Shown in pieces: positions 20,540-29,903 of a DNA stretch of 29,903 bases. The first letter of the stretch is position 1; each line of letters begins with the position of its first letter. Source of the DNA: Smittium culicis (Eukaryota > Kickxellomycota > Harpellomycetes > Harpellales > Legeriomycetaceae); assembly GCA_001970855.1 (NCBI GenBank), contig LSSN01000156.1:1-29903 (forward strand). The letters are read 5' to 3'. The translations under genes and the position numbers were made by a program. The notes below the pieces were generated by a model, which had not been told where the DNA came from, did not search any database, and saw nothing but the letters and a program-made list of their open reading frames with translations.

Positions 20540-21250
20540 CAGAGAACTCCTACTTCACCAACAGAATTCCTCTTAACGACTTTTCTGTCTATCCAGAGCT
20601 TATCAAAGCTCTTCCTTCTATAAAGATGGCATATTCCATACGCCACTAACCTAAAAATAAAGGAAAGAGGCAACTCACTCTTGTCCTAGAACTAGTTCGA
20701 TGAACTAATTACCGCCGATGCAAAATGACTCAGCTACAGATGCAGTGAAGAAAGCCGACACAATCCTAGACGGAATCAATACCGAATTAACTCAAAATAT
20801 TTTTCAAATCGGCTACTAAGTCCACCAATGAATCCAGAAAATCCAGCAAGTCGAAGAAGATTATCCGCAAATCCTTTTTTCTAGCGCTGTGAGAGTTCTA
20901 TTGTCGAATATTTATTCTACAGTATCTCAAAGGAGGCTTTACAACCTTCAAAAGTGAATGAAACTCTCAGAAAAGCCACAAAAGCTATTAGATACTGGTA
21001 TTAAGCCGATCATAGACCCAAAAAAAAAAAAAAAACTAGATACTCTCATAGCCAGCCAAAAGAAGAGAGAAATTTTTCAGGATCAGCAAGTCTTATAGCG
21101 GGTGTCAGAATTATGGTATATCAAACAGTACCAGCTGCAAAAGCGCTCAAGTGCAAACCGCGGAAGCTGCGCCACAGACCGCTGCATCTAAAAACAACTT
21201 CACGCACTCAAATTTTTGAGTTATAGATCGCGGCAGGATAAGAGGATCTT
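20540..21250 (+). pseudogene. DIRS gag-like relic
   Basis: Frame-hopping translation recovers blocks typical of DIRS gag in fungi: IPLNDFSVYPELIKALPSI (about 20563-20622), then in another frame HSCPRTSSMN (about 20675-20705) and DSATDAVKKADTILDGI near 20727-20780. Stops and at least two frameshifts interrupt it, and a poly-A run at 21020-21034 adds slippage. Family assignment is from motif memory, not a search. It lies directly upstream of the reverse-transcriptase relic in the same orientation. Confidence 0.55.
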
Positions 21251-21269
21251 AACAGCGTCCACGGCTGAC

Positions 21270-22100
21270 CCCCCAGTAATGGGTCACCTAGAGATTTTCA
21301 GCTCTGCATTGGCTAAATTAGCGGGCAGCCATTAAGTTTGCAACATCGTCGAAAAAGGATTCCAGATTCCGTTTAGGAACATGGAACAAATGGTGAAAGA
21401 TTTTGAGGGAAACCGAAAAACTCAATATGTAGAGCATGGCCGCTTGAGTGGACTCTTCTCGCTACTGAAAAACAACGCGATCGAAAAAGTGAAATCGCGG
21501 AGCCAGGGATACTAAAGAAACCTTATTGTAAATACAAAGAAGAAAGGGGGAATTAAGACCAGTCAGGTACCTGAGGCTACCAAATATTTACATCAAAGAG
21601 CAGAATTTCAAGATGGAGTCGCTTGTATTGATCTCCCGCCCAATTTGCAGAAAGGATTTAATGACTTCCCTGGATCTGTAGAATGAGTTCATGAACATAT
21701 TTATCTACGAGTCCTGCAAAAAAAACCCATGATTATATTGGAATGGACGAGCATACCAATTCTGAGTTCTCCCATTCGGCATATCTCTGAGACTCCACAT
21801 TTTTACCAAGATTATAAGCCCATTATTTACATTGATGAGATCTCAGGGAATCAGAATTACTGCGTAATTAATCGATCTATTTATAATTAGGTACTCGAAG
21901 GATCAATTTTTGTCGAATACGAACCTGGGATATCACACAATCCCCGAGCTTGAGCACAAAATAAAGCTGAAGAAATCAATTACTAATCCAACACAGTCCA
22001 TAAACCACCTGTGTATGATGATTAATTCCCACGAGATGATACTGAAGGCTCCTTCGTCCAAGTTCAGTGACCTACTAAAGGAGAAATAGGAATTTTGAAA
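21270..22100 (+). pseudogene. DIRS reverse transcriptase relic
   Basis: Recognisable pieces in order are VEKGFQIPF (about 21347), LLKNNAIEKV (about 21457), ELRPVRYLRLPN (about 21550), NFKMESL, DLMTSLDL (about 21660), YQF then VLPFGIS (about 21757-21790), IFTKIISPLF, and GIRITA (about 21846-21865). The order matches the fingers and palm of the DIRS reverse transcriptase. The catalytic Y-L-D-D box is ruined: the codons after GIRITA read TGC-shifted TAA-TTA-ATC-GAT, giving stop-L-I-D. Several other stops and a frame change confirm inactivity. Confidence 0.75.
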
Positions 22101-22269
22101 GCAGGAACGACGAAATTAAAATGCCTTGTGAGCTTCATTGGGAAAGCTTAAGCAATTTCGATGGAACTACTTTCTAGGCGATTGATGTTGAGAAGTCTCC
22201 AAGAATCTAAAATAAAATTTTTCTCCTATACGAGATCACGGAAATAGAATTTCACAAAAATCGAGCCAG

Positions 22270-22740
22270 AGACACAGAATCTGCTATTCTGGACAAACTA
22301 ACTGAAATCTCGGAGGATACTATCTTTAATACCAGATAATCTGGTAAGAATAATATTTACAGATTCGAGTGACACTGCTTGGGGGATAGTTGTTCGCTCC
22401 CGAAACTACCCAAAATTATAGATTCCTTCAATAGCGTTGATGCATATCAAAGCGTAAGAATATTTGAGAGTAATATATGCACAGAGGCTAGAGAAGGCTG
22501 TAGGTCAACCAGTGCTGGTATACTCAGACAATACCACGGCGCTGTATTACGTCCGAAAATTTGGTGGAGCGTATTACCCACAGTTATTGAGATCACAGAG
22601 CGGATATAAAACCAAAGCCTGGATACAAACACCCGCACGAATTTCTCATAAGCTCCAATCAGAACGAGCCCAGTAGATTCCCCAAGCAGACTAAAGGCAC
22701 AGACGGAATTTTCTGTCAAGATCTGGGTTATAAGAGTGCA
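22270..22740 (+). pseudogene. DIRS RNase H relic
   Basis: IIFTDSSDTAWGIVVR (about 22350-22395) carries the first catalytic Asp region, and VLVYSDNTTALYYVRKFGG (about 22515-22571) is the second conserved block of the DIRS RNase H. After it PARISH and QTKGTDGIF correspond to the segment that in intact elements ends in a (Q/T)-x-E-W-S-type motif. Stops and a frame change lie between the blocks. It follows the reverse transcriptase in the expected order and strand. Confidence 0.75.
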
Positions 22741-23079
22741 AGGAAAGTGAAGTCAAAATTTATATTTAATATATAGATATTTATTTATTACTTATTAGAA
22801 AGTATACAAGATACTAGATTTCGAATTCAAGACAGGAAAAACGTAACCTTTTTATGCTTTTTCCGTTGCTTGGTTTTAGGTCATAAACTTCAAAGAAAAA
22901 TTACAGAATAAACTAAAAAGAAAGCTATAGAAAAATAGCTGTTTGATTTCTAATCAAACTTTATTAGTAATCAAAATAAATCGTTATCGATGTTAAAAAT
23001 ATGAACACGTAAAATTATTACGTAAGAAAAATTAATATCGATAAGAAATTTCGGAAATGTTCTAGAACGTTTCATAACA
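22741..23079. other. AT-rich segment between retroelement relics
   Basis: There is no coding signal. It ends just before the heat-shock-element array. It may be untranslated retroelement sequence or unrelated spacer. Confidence 0.4.
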
Positions 23080-23145
23080 TTCTAGAACATTGCTTCTGAT
23101 GATATCTGAATATTCCGGAACATTCTAGTAAGTTCTTGAAAGTTC
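23080..23145 (+). promoter_or_regulatory. Heat-shock element array (HSF binding sites)
   Basis: From 23108 to 23145 eight pentamers run in perfect phase: GAA, TTC, GAA, TTC, GTA, TTC, GAA, TTC, each separated by exactly 2 nt; 23 of 24 defined bases fit the nGAAn/nTTCn consensus. Upstream, TTCTAGAA occurs twice (23060-23067 and 23080-23087), and the second continues with CATTG. An HSF trimer needs three units, so this could hold two or more trimers. The first ATG downstream is at 23151, opening a gag-like relic, so the array probably belonged to that element's promoter. Confidence 0.75.
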
Positions 23146-23150
23146 CATTC

Positions 23151-23600
23151 ATGACATTTTCATTGTCAGACCAAGTCTTGAAGACGATATCAGGCATATA
23201 TGGGGCTCATGATCTGGATTATTTGCCTCAAAATGAGCAAGAAGTTGGAAAAATACTACAGCTGGTTTCCAGAAATCAAATCTGCGGGCCAGAGCTACCT
23301 AACTAACAGCTGTAAAGGTAGTCCAACCCTTACGCGTGCTCCTCTTTGAAACCTGATTTATCTAAAAATCCAGATAGTAAAAATGGAACTACTAAAAATA
23401 AAACTTGTTACCCAGCTGACTAAAACCGCGATATGGTAACCGGACCTCTTGAAAATGTCGATGGAGCAACATCTGAAGTTACAGGCGACAGTAGTGGTTC
23501 CAAATTAAAAAAGTCGAAGATCTCCGCTATTAAAATACAAAAGGTCGTGCTTGATGACCTGGAAGGTTATTAGAGCACCCTCAAACACAAGGTCTCACAA
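23151..23600 (+). pseudogene. Second gag-like relic downstream of the heat-shock array
   Basis: ATG at 23151 opens 50 codons (MTFSLSDQVLKTISGIYG...) to a stop at 23301. Further open pieces follow, including SLKPDLSKNPDSKNGTTKN and NVDGATSEVTGDSSGSKLKK. The end, KIQKVVLDDLEGY (about 23530-23569), resembles IPLNDFSVY of the gag relic at 20.56 kb, which is why I tie it to gag. That similarity is short and the call is tentative; a decayed host gene is the alternative. The base composition is less AT-rich than its flanks. Confidence 0.35.
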
Positions 23601-23945
23601 TAGTGCATTTGATATTATCCTATAGAAATAAATTTCAACCAAACGCCGACCCAGATTCCATTCTTGCAACGTAAATTTTTATAATGAAACATCAATTATT
23701 ATGACAGGGATCCTATACAAGCATCTCATATTTTTTACTAATTGGCAGAAATAATTATTAAAAATAAACTTAGATTCAACACTAGAAAGCTTATAAGTCA
23801 GCAATAACTATTCCAATTGAAGACTTAAGTGTTTGATAACTCTCAGTGATTTATAGAGTTTTAAAAAGCCATTAATAATACTAAAATAAAGTTTTATATA
23901 AGTCCAACCATTAATATCTCTCTAGTATTATTTAAATTGGAAGAA
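23601..23945. other. AT-rich segment before the recombinase relic
   Basis: I see no coding signal. It is possibly an insertion or decayed linker between the second gag-like fragment and the recombinase. Confidence 0.4.
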
Positions 23946-24543
23946 TTGGGAAGAGAAGAGAACTTAAATACTAGAAAGATTACGTCAAAGAATGTTGGCT
24001 ATTTGCGCTGTGCGGCTTTCAGAGCTCCAGTGAAATTCATCGTATTGACGATTACATGTCTCAATTAGTATACATGGTGCTTAAGTTGGTCATAATAGAA
24101 CCAAAGAAGAAGCGAAGTGTCTAGAAAATCAATCTACTCATATAATATGCAAGTAAGCTAATCCAATTTTATGTGCTATATTAGCCTGCGAAATATATAC
24201 GGAGAAGATTTCATATCAACGATGTTGAAAGCAATTTTCCAACAACGGTTCAATAACATTAAAAATACTGTTACGATATGTCGAAAAACACGATCTAACA
24301 TTATCTATAAATAGTGCTAAAAGACTCGCACATAATCTATGTAGTCTTATTAGCATCCTGTTAAAAACACCAACACCAAAAGCACAAGCCTTTGGATTGA
24401 ATCTAGAAGAGACTTCAGGGGATTCAGCGGAAAATATAATTACACATGAGTTTTGGTCTAATTAAGAAATTTTCGACACGTGTTATCGCTTAAACCGTAG
24501 CATGTAGGTAGATATTACTGCAGCTGTACTACTTCTGGAGTAA
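23946..24543 (+). pseudogene. DIRS tyrosine recombinase relic (catalytic half)
   Basis: LRQRMLAICA then, one frame over, LCGFQSSSEIHRIDD (about 24008-24052) and LKLVIIEPKKKRSV match the start of the catalytic domain. TPTPKAQAFGLNLEETSG then ENIITHEFWSN-stop-EIFDTCYRLNRS (about 24368-24507) carries the box II and III region. The H and W of HEFW and the probable nucleophile Tyr in DTCYRL remain. The conserved Arg of the usual PKARA-type motif is Gln (CAA). The natural terminus is probably the TAA at 24541-24543. Several stops and at least one frameshift make it inactive. The N-terminal core-binding half is missing here. Confidence 0.75.
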
Positions 24544-27500
24544 GTTAAAATGAACACCCTATTCATATAATAATAATTAATCTTCGCCCTAAAGGACTCG
24601 ATTATTTTTACATTATCGATGAAAATATGATTGCAAGTTTGTTATTCATTTTCTAATATGAAAGATTTTGAACAAAGATACCACTTTTTGCTGTAAATAT
24701 AATTCACTTGGGAAATCAATACATTTTAAACATTATCGGGTGGATTGAAAAGGCATTTTGGTTTTTCTATTTTTTTAGTTTAAAATTGAAATTTATATCT
24801 GCTAAAAGAAAAAAATAATTTTGCTTATTCACCACTGATTTTTTATGCGATTTTATACACTGTAGCACTTAACACTATAAAATGACTCATTCATAAAGAA
24901 TCTCCTATATAATTCATAAGTTAAAATAATAAATATATATTTTTTATGAAATGTCAAACTTTAAATCACATATCCAGATTATAAAATCTAAACGAATTAA
25001 ATAAATGCATTGATACATTTCCAAGTAAAAAATAATAGAAAAATTATATCTATATTAAAAGAATCAATATTTATAGAAATATAAATAGATTTCAATTAAA
25101 AATTGATTAGTAAGTAAAAAAAACTGATTTAATATCAATGAGCATCAATAAAATCCAATATAAAATATATAAATTATAAAAATAATTTCAATATTAAATT
25201 TTTATGATTAGAACATCGATCTTTGTAACTCAGGAAATTACGATTAAGATACATATTAATTTTTGATATTACGGGGAGAAATTTTTATAAATAAACAAAG
25301 CATTTCTAAAGCTTAAATTAAAATTTTTTCATAATTTAATTTCCCTTATCATTTTATAGACGAAAAAACAGGATTTAGGCTATTCACAACACTGCAAGTA
25401 AATCCAAGTCAGTAATTACACAATTTTTAAATAAATTATGTTTATCATCTAGAATAATGTATTAAATGCTCTTGAAGAAATTAAGATATACTAATTAATT
25501 TATTGGATGTAAAGAAATCAATATTATAACATTTAAGCACAGTGAAAAAGGTATTGGAATTAATATGATGCAGCTTAAAATATCTATATATCCGTAAAAT
25601 CGCATAAAATATATAATACAGAATTTAGATATATTAATTATAGTTTTATACGATTATATACGATGTAATTTATCTATAAGACTTATCTATTATATTTAAT
25701 TTATTAAATTGACGTTAATGTGCATTGAATATAAAAAATATTACAGTTTATAATATTTACGAAATTATTATAATTAAATTAATTTAATTTAACGAGCTAA
25801 TAATATGTATAAAAGTATGATTACTGAAATAGCCTATCAAAGGCAGTAAACTAGTCTTATAATTATAAAGTACAAAATTAATCAAATAAAACTAAAAGAT
25901 AATCTAATTAAAAACTGAAAAATGTATAGCTTATTTTTAGAATTTAATTTTTGATCATTTGAAATGTCACTGAATTGATTTGTTAAGTGTTGTGTTATTA
26001 CGATAATATAAAAAAACTATGAAACTAATTCCATATAGAAAAAAAATAGATTCAGAGATAGATTAAGAAAATATCAACTATTTTATTTCTCTTATAAATT
26101 TTTAATATTCTCCTTTGTAGGGGTAAATCGATAGAACGACTAATATTACATATTTAGTTAATTTTAACTGTATAAAGTTACACATTGTATCAATTTTTTT
26201 GTAAAAAATAAAAGTATTTTTATTAAATGGAATTTAATATAGTTTATTCACTAATTTTAAATTTAATATTAGAAAAATTAATTTTATTTCTTTTTGCAAA
26301 TATTTTAATTTATGTTAGAAAATTTATAGTTATATAGGCGTCCAACTTGTAGTAATTAATAGTTGTAACTATGAATATTTTCCATAAAATATCTACAATG
26401 GTAATGTGATATGAAGTATTCATTAAAGAATTTGGATTTAGTTTTAGATATATTTTAATTTAATTTTAAAAAAGTAACATTAAACAATGAAGGTGCTATT
26501 GTAAAACATATTATTTTTTCTGCTGCGCATAATTTAATATTTGTAGCACAATCTATTCATAGCGATAATATCTCGAAACTGAGATCAAAGAGGAAGAAAA
26601 TAGATTCGATCAATTTCGCTTCATATTTTACAATAGATAATCAACTAACAGAGAGAAATCTAGCTTCTAAGTATAGCATTCTCATAAGTACGTATTTAAT
26701 AATGGTGCTTTTTATACAAGTTCTACGAGGCATTAAGGTTTCTATTCTAAATATTAGATAAAAAAAGTCAATTGGATTTTTGGGATGAATAATACAAAGC
26801 TTCAACAAATTCATAGAGAAATTAATTAGATACTAGGATATCATTCATCTTTGGCAATTGTAATGAACAAAAAATGAATTATATATTGTATAAATTAGCT
26901 TCAAAAACCAATAAAACTATATCTATAATTCCATGTTAGAGTAAATATATTATCTTATGTACGATTAGTTGAAATTAGGTAAAAATAGTTGCAGTAGTAA
27001 CTGCCAATTGAAGATCAAAATTAAGCTTTTAATAATGAACTATTACCGGTCTAACTAAATAAATATAACAGTTTGAAAGTTCTTTTTATATAAATAATAG
27101 TATGAACAGGTGTATCTTTAAGAATTTGCGTTCTATTACTAAATAAAGCGCTATGTCTAAATGAATAAATAACTCACCGAGAATTTGAAGAATACCTCAA
27201 TTATTGATAAAAAGTTCGCTATATTTCTAAAAAAAAATTTTTGTTCTTTTCGTAAAAGTAAAAATAAATTATAATGTCGGGGGAAATAATTTTGTGACTT
27301 TTTTATTTGGAAAAGCTCATAAAACTTAAATAACTACTTATAAAAAACAAAGTAACTACAGGGTAAAAAACTGGAACTAATAATTAAAAGTTTTACAATA
27401 AAAACTTTTCAAGTTTAGCGAAACTTAACGCTAATCACTAGGTAATAAATATTTTTAAGCGCGATGAAATATTATCCATTGTTTAAAATTTCAATAACAA

Positions 27501-29903
27501 TTAAAAAAGTTGATATCTTTAATCCAAAAATATAAGCAAAATGACTCATTTTGCAAAACAATGGAATTTGAAATAGAGTAAATGCTAAATGCCATTGTTC
27601 GTCTCAACTTTTCATAAATTATTATTTGGTTGGCCAATAAATAGAAATGCCTAACAACCATATTATTTTCAGCCAGAATTAATTTTATAATTAAACTGGC
27701 TGTGTCACTCGATTATTAGTAGCTAAAAAAAACTTAAATATTTACGAAAATGAGATTTGCTTATGAATATGACAGCCTTTTAATATTGTATTAAAACAAT
27801 TATAAAATATTTGTTAAAAGCAGAAATCTCATTATTTTATCACGATTCCTATCAGTTATTGACGTTATAATTAAGGATATCTATGCAAAGTACTATCAGA
27901 TTATTTTAATTTAACCGAGAGTTCCTTTAGCATATTTTTCATAAGTTTTCTATGTATTAATTTTAAAACAATTTCCATGAAATAAACCACTTTTTGAGGT
28001 AAAATCGCAAATATATGGAATTAACTTCATTTTTTAGTATGCTTCAGCCTAAATGAAGTTATTTAAGAAAAAATTGAAATATAAAATATACTATATGTTC
28101 TAAATGAAAGATTAATTTATCGCGAATTAATCATAAATTCGGTGTAAAAATAGATGCAAGTTATATGGACAGCAAGACATATAAAATATAATTAGTTGGG
28201 ACGAATAAAAGCTCTTGAAAAAGATAAAAATCAACTTAACTTGAATTCAAAAATTTAAAATTCTGCCACTAAAAAGCTTTTGTTGATTTTAAAAATTGAG
28301 CTAATTTTAATGAGTTATACGCAGAATTATTTTAAACATGCTATAAAATTTTTGATTGAATTATGGTTTTAATTACAGCCGATTATAAGAATTGGTAGCC
28401 ATATAATATGATTTTCAGCAATGAATAATATATTGAAAAAAAATCAATGGAGCAAAATGAGGCATATTTTATACATGGTATATAGATAACGATGTAATTA
28501 ATTAAATGGAACAAACAATCAATCTAATTATGAAATTTAATAGAGGTTAAACCTTTTTTTAAAATGTGTAAATCTGCGTTATTAGTGAATAACCGCATTA
28601 TAAAAAAATCGAATAATAAAATTTGAAGAGTTTGAATCTCCAAATTCAGATACTATTTAAGAAAGAAAACTATAATTGTATAATACTAAAATCAGAATAT
28701 CCATTGTTACTACAATAGTCAAAAAAGAGGTATTAACGAGGGCATTTAATGATAATTAATTTTTAATAAAAGAAATTGCTTCGTATTGGGCAATACAGAC
28801 AACCAATCATTAAAAAAGCTTATTGAAATAATATGAGATATATTTTTAAGATTGTAAAAAAAATTTCACCGATATTCGAACAAGCCTTGCCTTATATTTT
28901 CGAATGAATTAATAAATAAAAGTTTTTTGGGGCTTATTTTTATAAAAATTTTAATTGTTTAAAATAAATACATACAGCCCATTCTTTAATATAAACCCAC
29001 TACAACCAAAACTAATCGTAATAGAATGAAATACAATCAAGCTTCACATAAAAAAATTTTTTTTTATAAAAATAAATAAAAATACAACCAATATTTTTGA
29101 AAAAAAATTAGAGCTAAATAATTAGGACTCTAATTAGGCAAAATAAGAATTAAATCATCATCTATTTTGATTTTCAGCTTTTAGCATAAAAGTAAAAAAC
29201 TATAAGTACCTAAAAATTGGACATATTCTAAGAGAAAATATACGAAATATAAATGGAAAAAAACTATAGTTTTCAATATACCTAGTATAAAATTTTAGTT
29301 ATTCGAGAAGCTATAGATATTTTAAAGCATAGTAACAGTATCAATGGTAAATAAATCAAATATTAATTGTAATTCACAATATAAATTATACTAACTCTAT
29401 TTTATATTATTCGTAAGTGAAAATAACTGGTTGCTAAACATAATCCATTAATTTTATTTTACCTATAATCGTTAATTAATCTGTCAAATCATTTATTCCA
29501 AAACATTTAAAAAATTTCATATTATATTACAAGAAATTCTCAAGAGAAACAGTTCATTTAATCTTCGAATTAGCATATATCATCACTTCGAACGAAATAT
29601 ATTTATTTTCTTAACAGTAAGCATATTTAATGATATACGCAGATTCGATTTTTAAATCCAAGTATGACAGTTTAACTAGAAATATTAATCGAAAAAGTTC
29701 CGATACTCAAAAAAATCTCGCATATCTTAGGTCAAAGAAATATATTTTTTAGTTTACAGGGGTATGTGCAAAAATTACAAATAATATTAAGGAAATAGAC
29801 TGAATATAAAAAGTTAAAGTTAAAGAAATTATAAATTATATATTTATTAGATTTAAACAAGTAAATTAAAATATTGTTGAAGAAATAAATTCATGATATA
29901 GAG
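24544..29903. other. Long AT-rich gene-free region
   Basis: More than 5 kb of very AT-rich DNA with no ATG-started frame of note, no RNA gene and no recognisable transposon. The single exception is the 100-codon open stretch at 26459-26758. Its composition is like that of the other spacers, only longer. Confidence 0.55.
26459..26758 (+). other. 100-codon open frame without an early ATG
   Basis: Between TAA at 26456-26458 and TAA at 26759-26761 the frame is open for 100 codons. It reads like protein (KVTLNNEGAIVKHIIFSAAH at its start, RSKRKKIDSINFASYF in the middle, then a hydrophobic stretch near the end). The only ATG falls late, at codon 82, so it would need to be an internal exon or an old gene fragment. 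I do not recognise it, and in a region this large it could be chance. Confidence 0.25.

Larger units (their letters stand above)
20520..24543 (+). mobile_element. Decayed DIRS-type retrotransposon remains
   Basis: Plus-strand relics occur in the order gag-like, reverse transcriptase, RNase H, a second gag-like fragment, and tyrosine recombinase. This set and order, with a tyrosine recombinase in place of a DDE integrase, is characteristic of the DIRS/YR retrotransposons. Every domain carries several stops and frameshifts and the YxDD box is destroyed, so the element cannot be autonomous. The second gag-like piece at 23.15-23.6 kb, between RNase H and recombinase, suggests remains of two copies or a rearrangement. 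No long or split terminal repeats could be recognised by eye, so element ends are approximate. Confidence 0.75.

Noticed and set aside
20467..20673. Minus-strand 68-codon frame near the retroelement start.
   Set aside because: It overlaps the plus-strand gag relic block (IPLNDFSVYPELIKALP) and has no motif of its own.
20520..24543. Repeat-induced point mutation as the cause of the retroelement stops.
   Set aside because: Several stops need transversions (for example TAA where Tyr is usual in WSNY) and frameshifts are frequent, so ordinary decay explains it; a dinucleotide count would be decisive.

Overview
The window looks like nuclear DNA of an early-diverging, very AT-rich fungus. Reasons: a Rab7/Ypt7 GTPase gene split by five short GT-AG introns, a fungal-type secreted GDSL/SGNH protein, a decayed DIRS-type tyrosine-recombinase retrotransposon, and many short TTAA-flanked non-autonomous DNA transposons. 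A gut-fungus lineage of the Harpellales kind is only a guess from style; no rRNA, tRNA or mitochondrial marker is present to fix the taxon.

Layout. From 1 to 1.4 kb there are three copies of a ~195-bp piggyBac-like MITE in AT-rich DNA. At 1837-2928 (+) lies an intronless gene for a secreted SGNH-fold protein whose catalytic serine, oxyanion glycine and catalytic histidine are all replaced, so it reads as a pseudoenzyme. From 2.9 to 6.3 kb is AT-rich spacer with two more MITEs. At 6323-8392 (+) is an unrecognised 689-residue hydrophilic protein. Tail-to-tail with it, at 9841-8586 (-), is a complete Rab7/Ypt7 gene of six exons (206 aa); ORF calling alone shows only its last part. A 1.3-kb spacer with a 26-bp tandem repeat separates it from an unrecognised Ser/Asn-rich, coiled-coil protein on the minus strand (14955-11160). 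A 169-nt intron near the 5' end of that gene extends the obvious 1047-residue frame to 1208 residues.

From 15 to 20.5 kb is AT-rich spacer with two further MITEs; one is interrupted by a GC-richer minus-strand relic at about 17.86-18.33 kb. From 20.5 to 24.5 kb, on the plus strand, are the remains of DIRS-type retroelement(s): gag-like, reverse transcriptase, RNase H, then a second gag-like fragment preceded by a striking eight-unit heat-shock element, then tyrosine recombinase. All are broken by stops and frameshifts. From 24.5 kb to the end is AT-rich DNA with no recognisable gene; one 100-codon open frame without an early ATG stands out at 26.46-26.76 kb.

The host genes do not form a pathway. 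Ypt7 serves late endosome/vacuole traffic, the SGNH protein is probably exported, and the two large proteins are of unknown role. The best leads are the pseudoenzyme, the heat-shock-element array inside retroelement debris, the TTAA MITE family, and the stop-free intron of ypt7.
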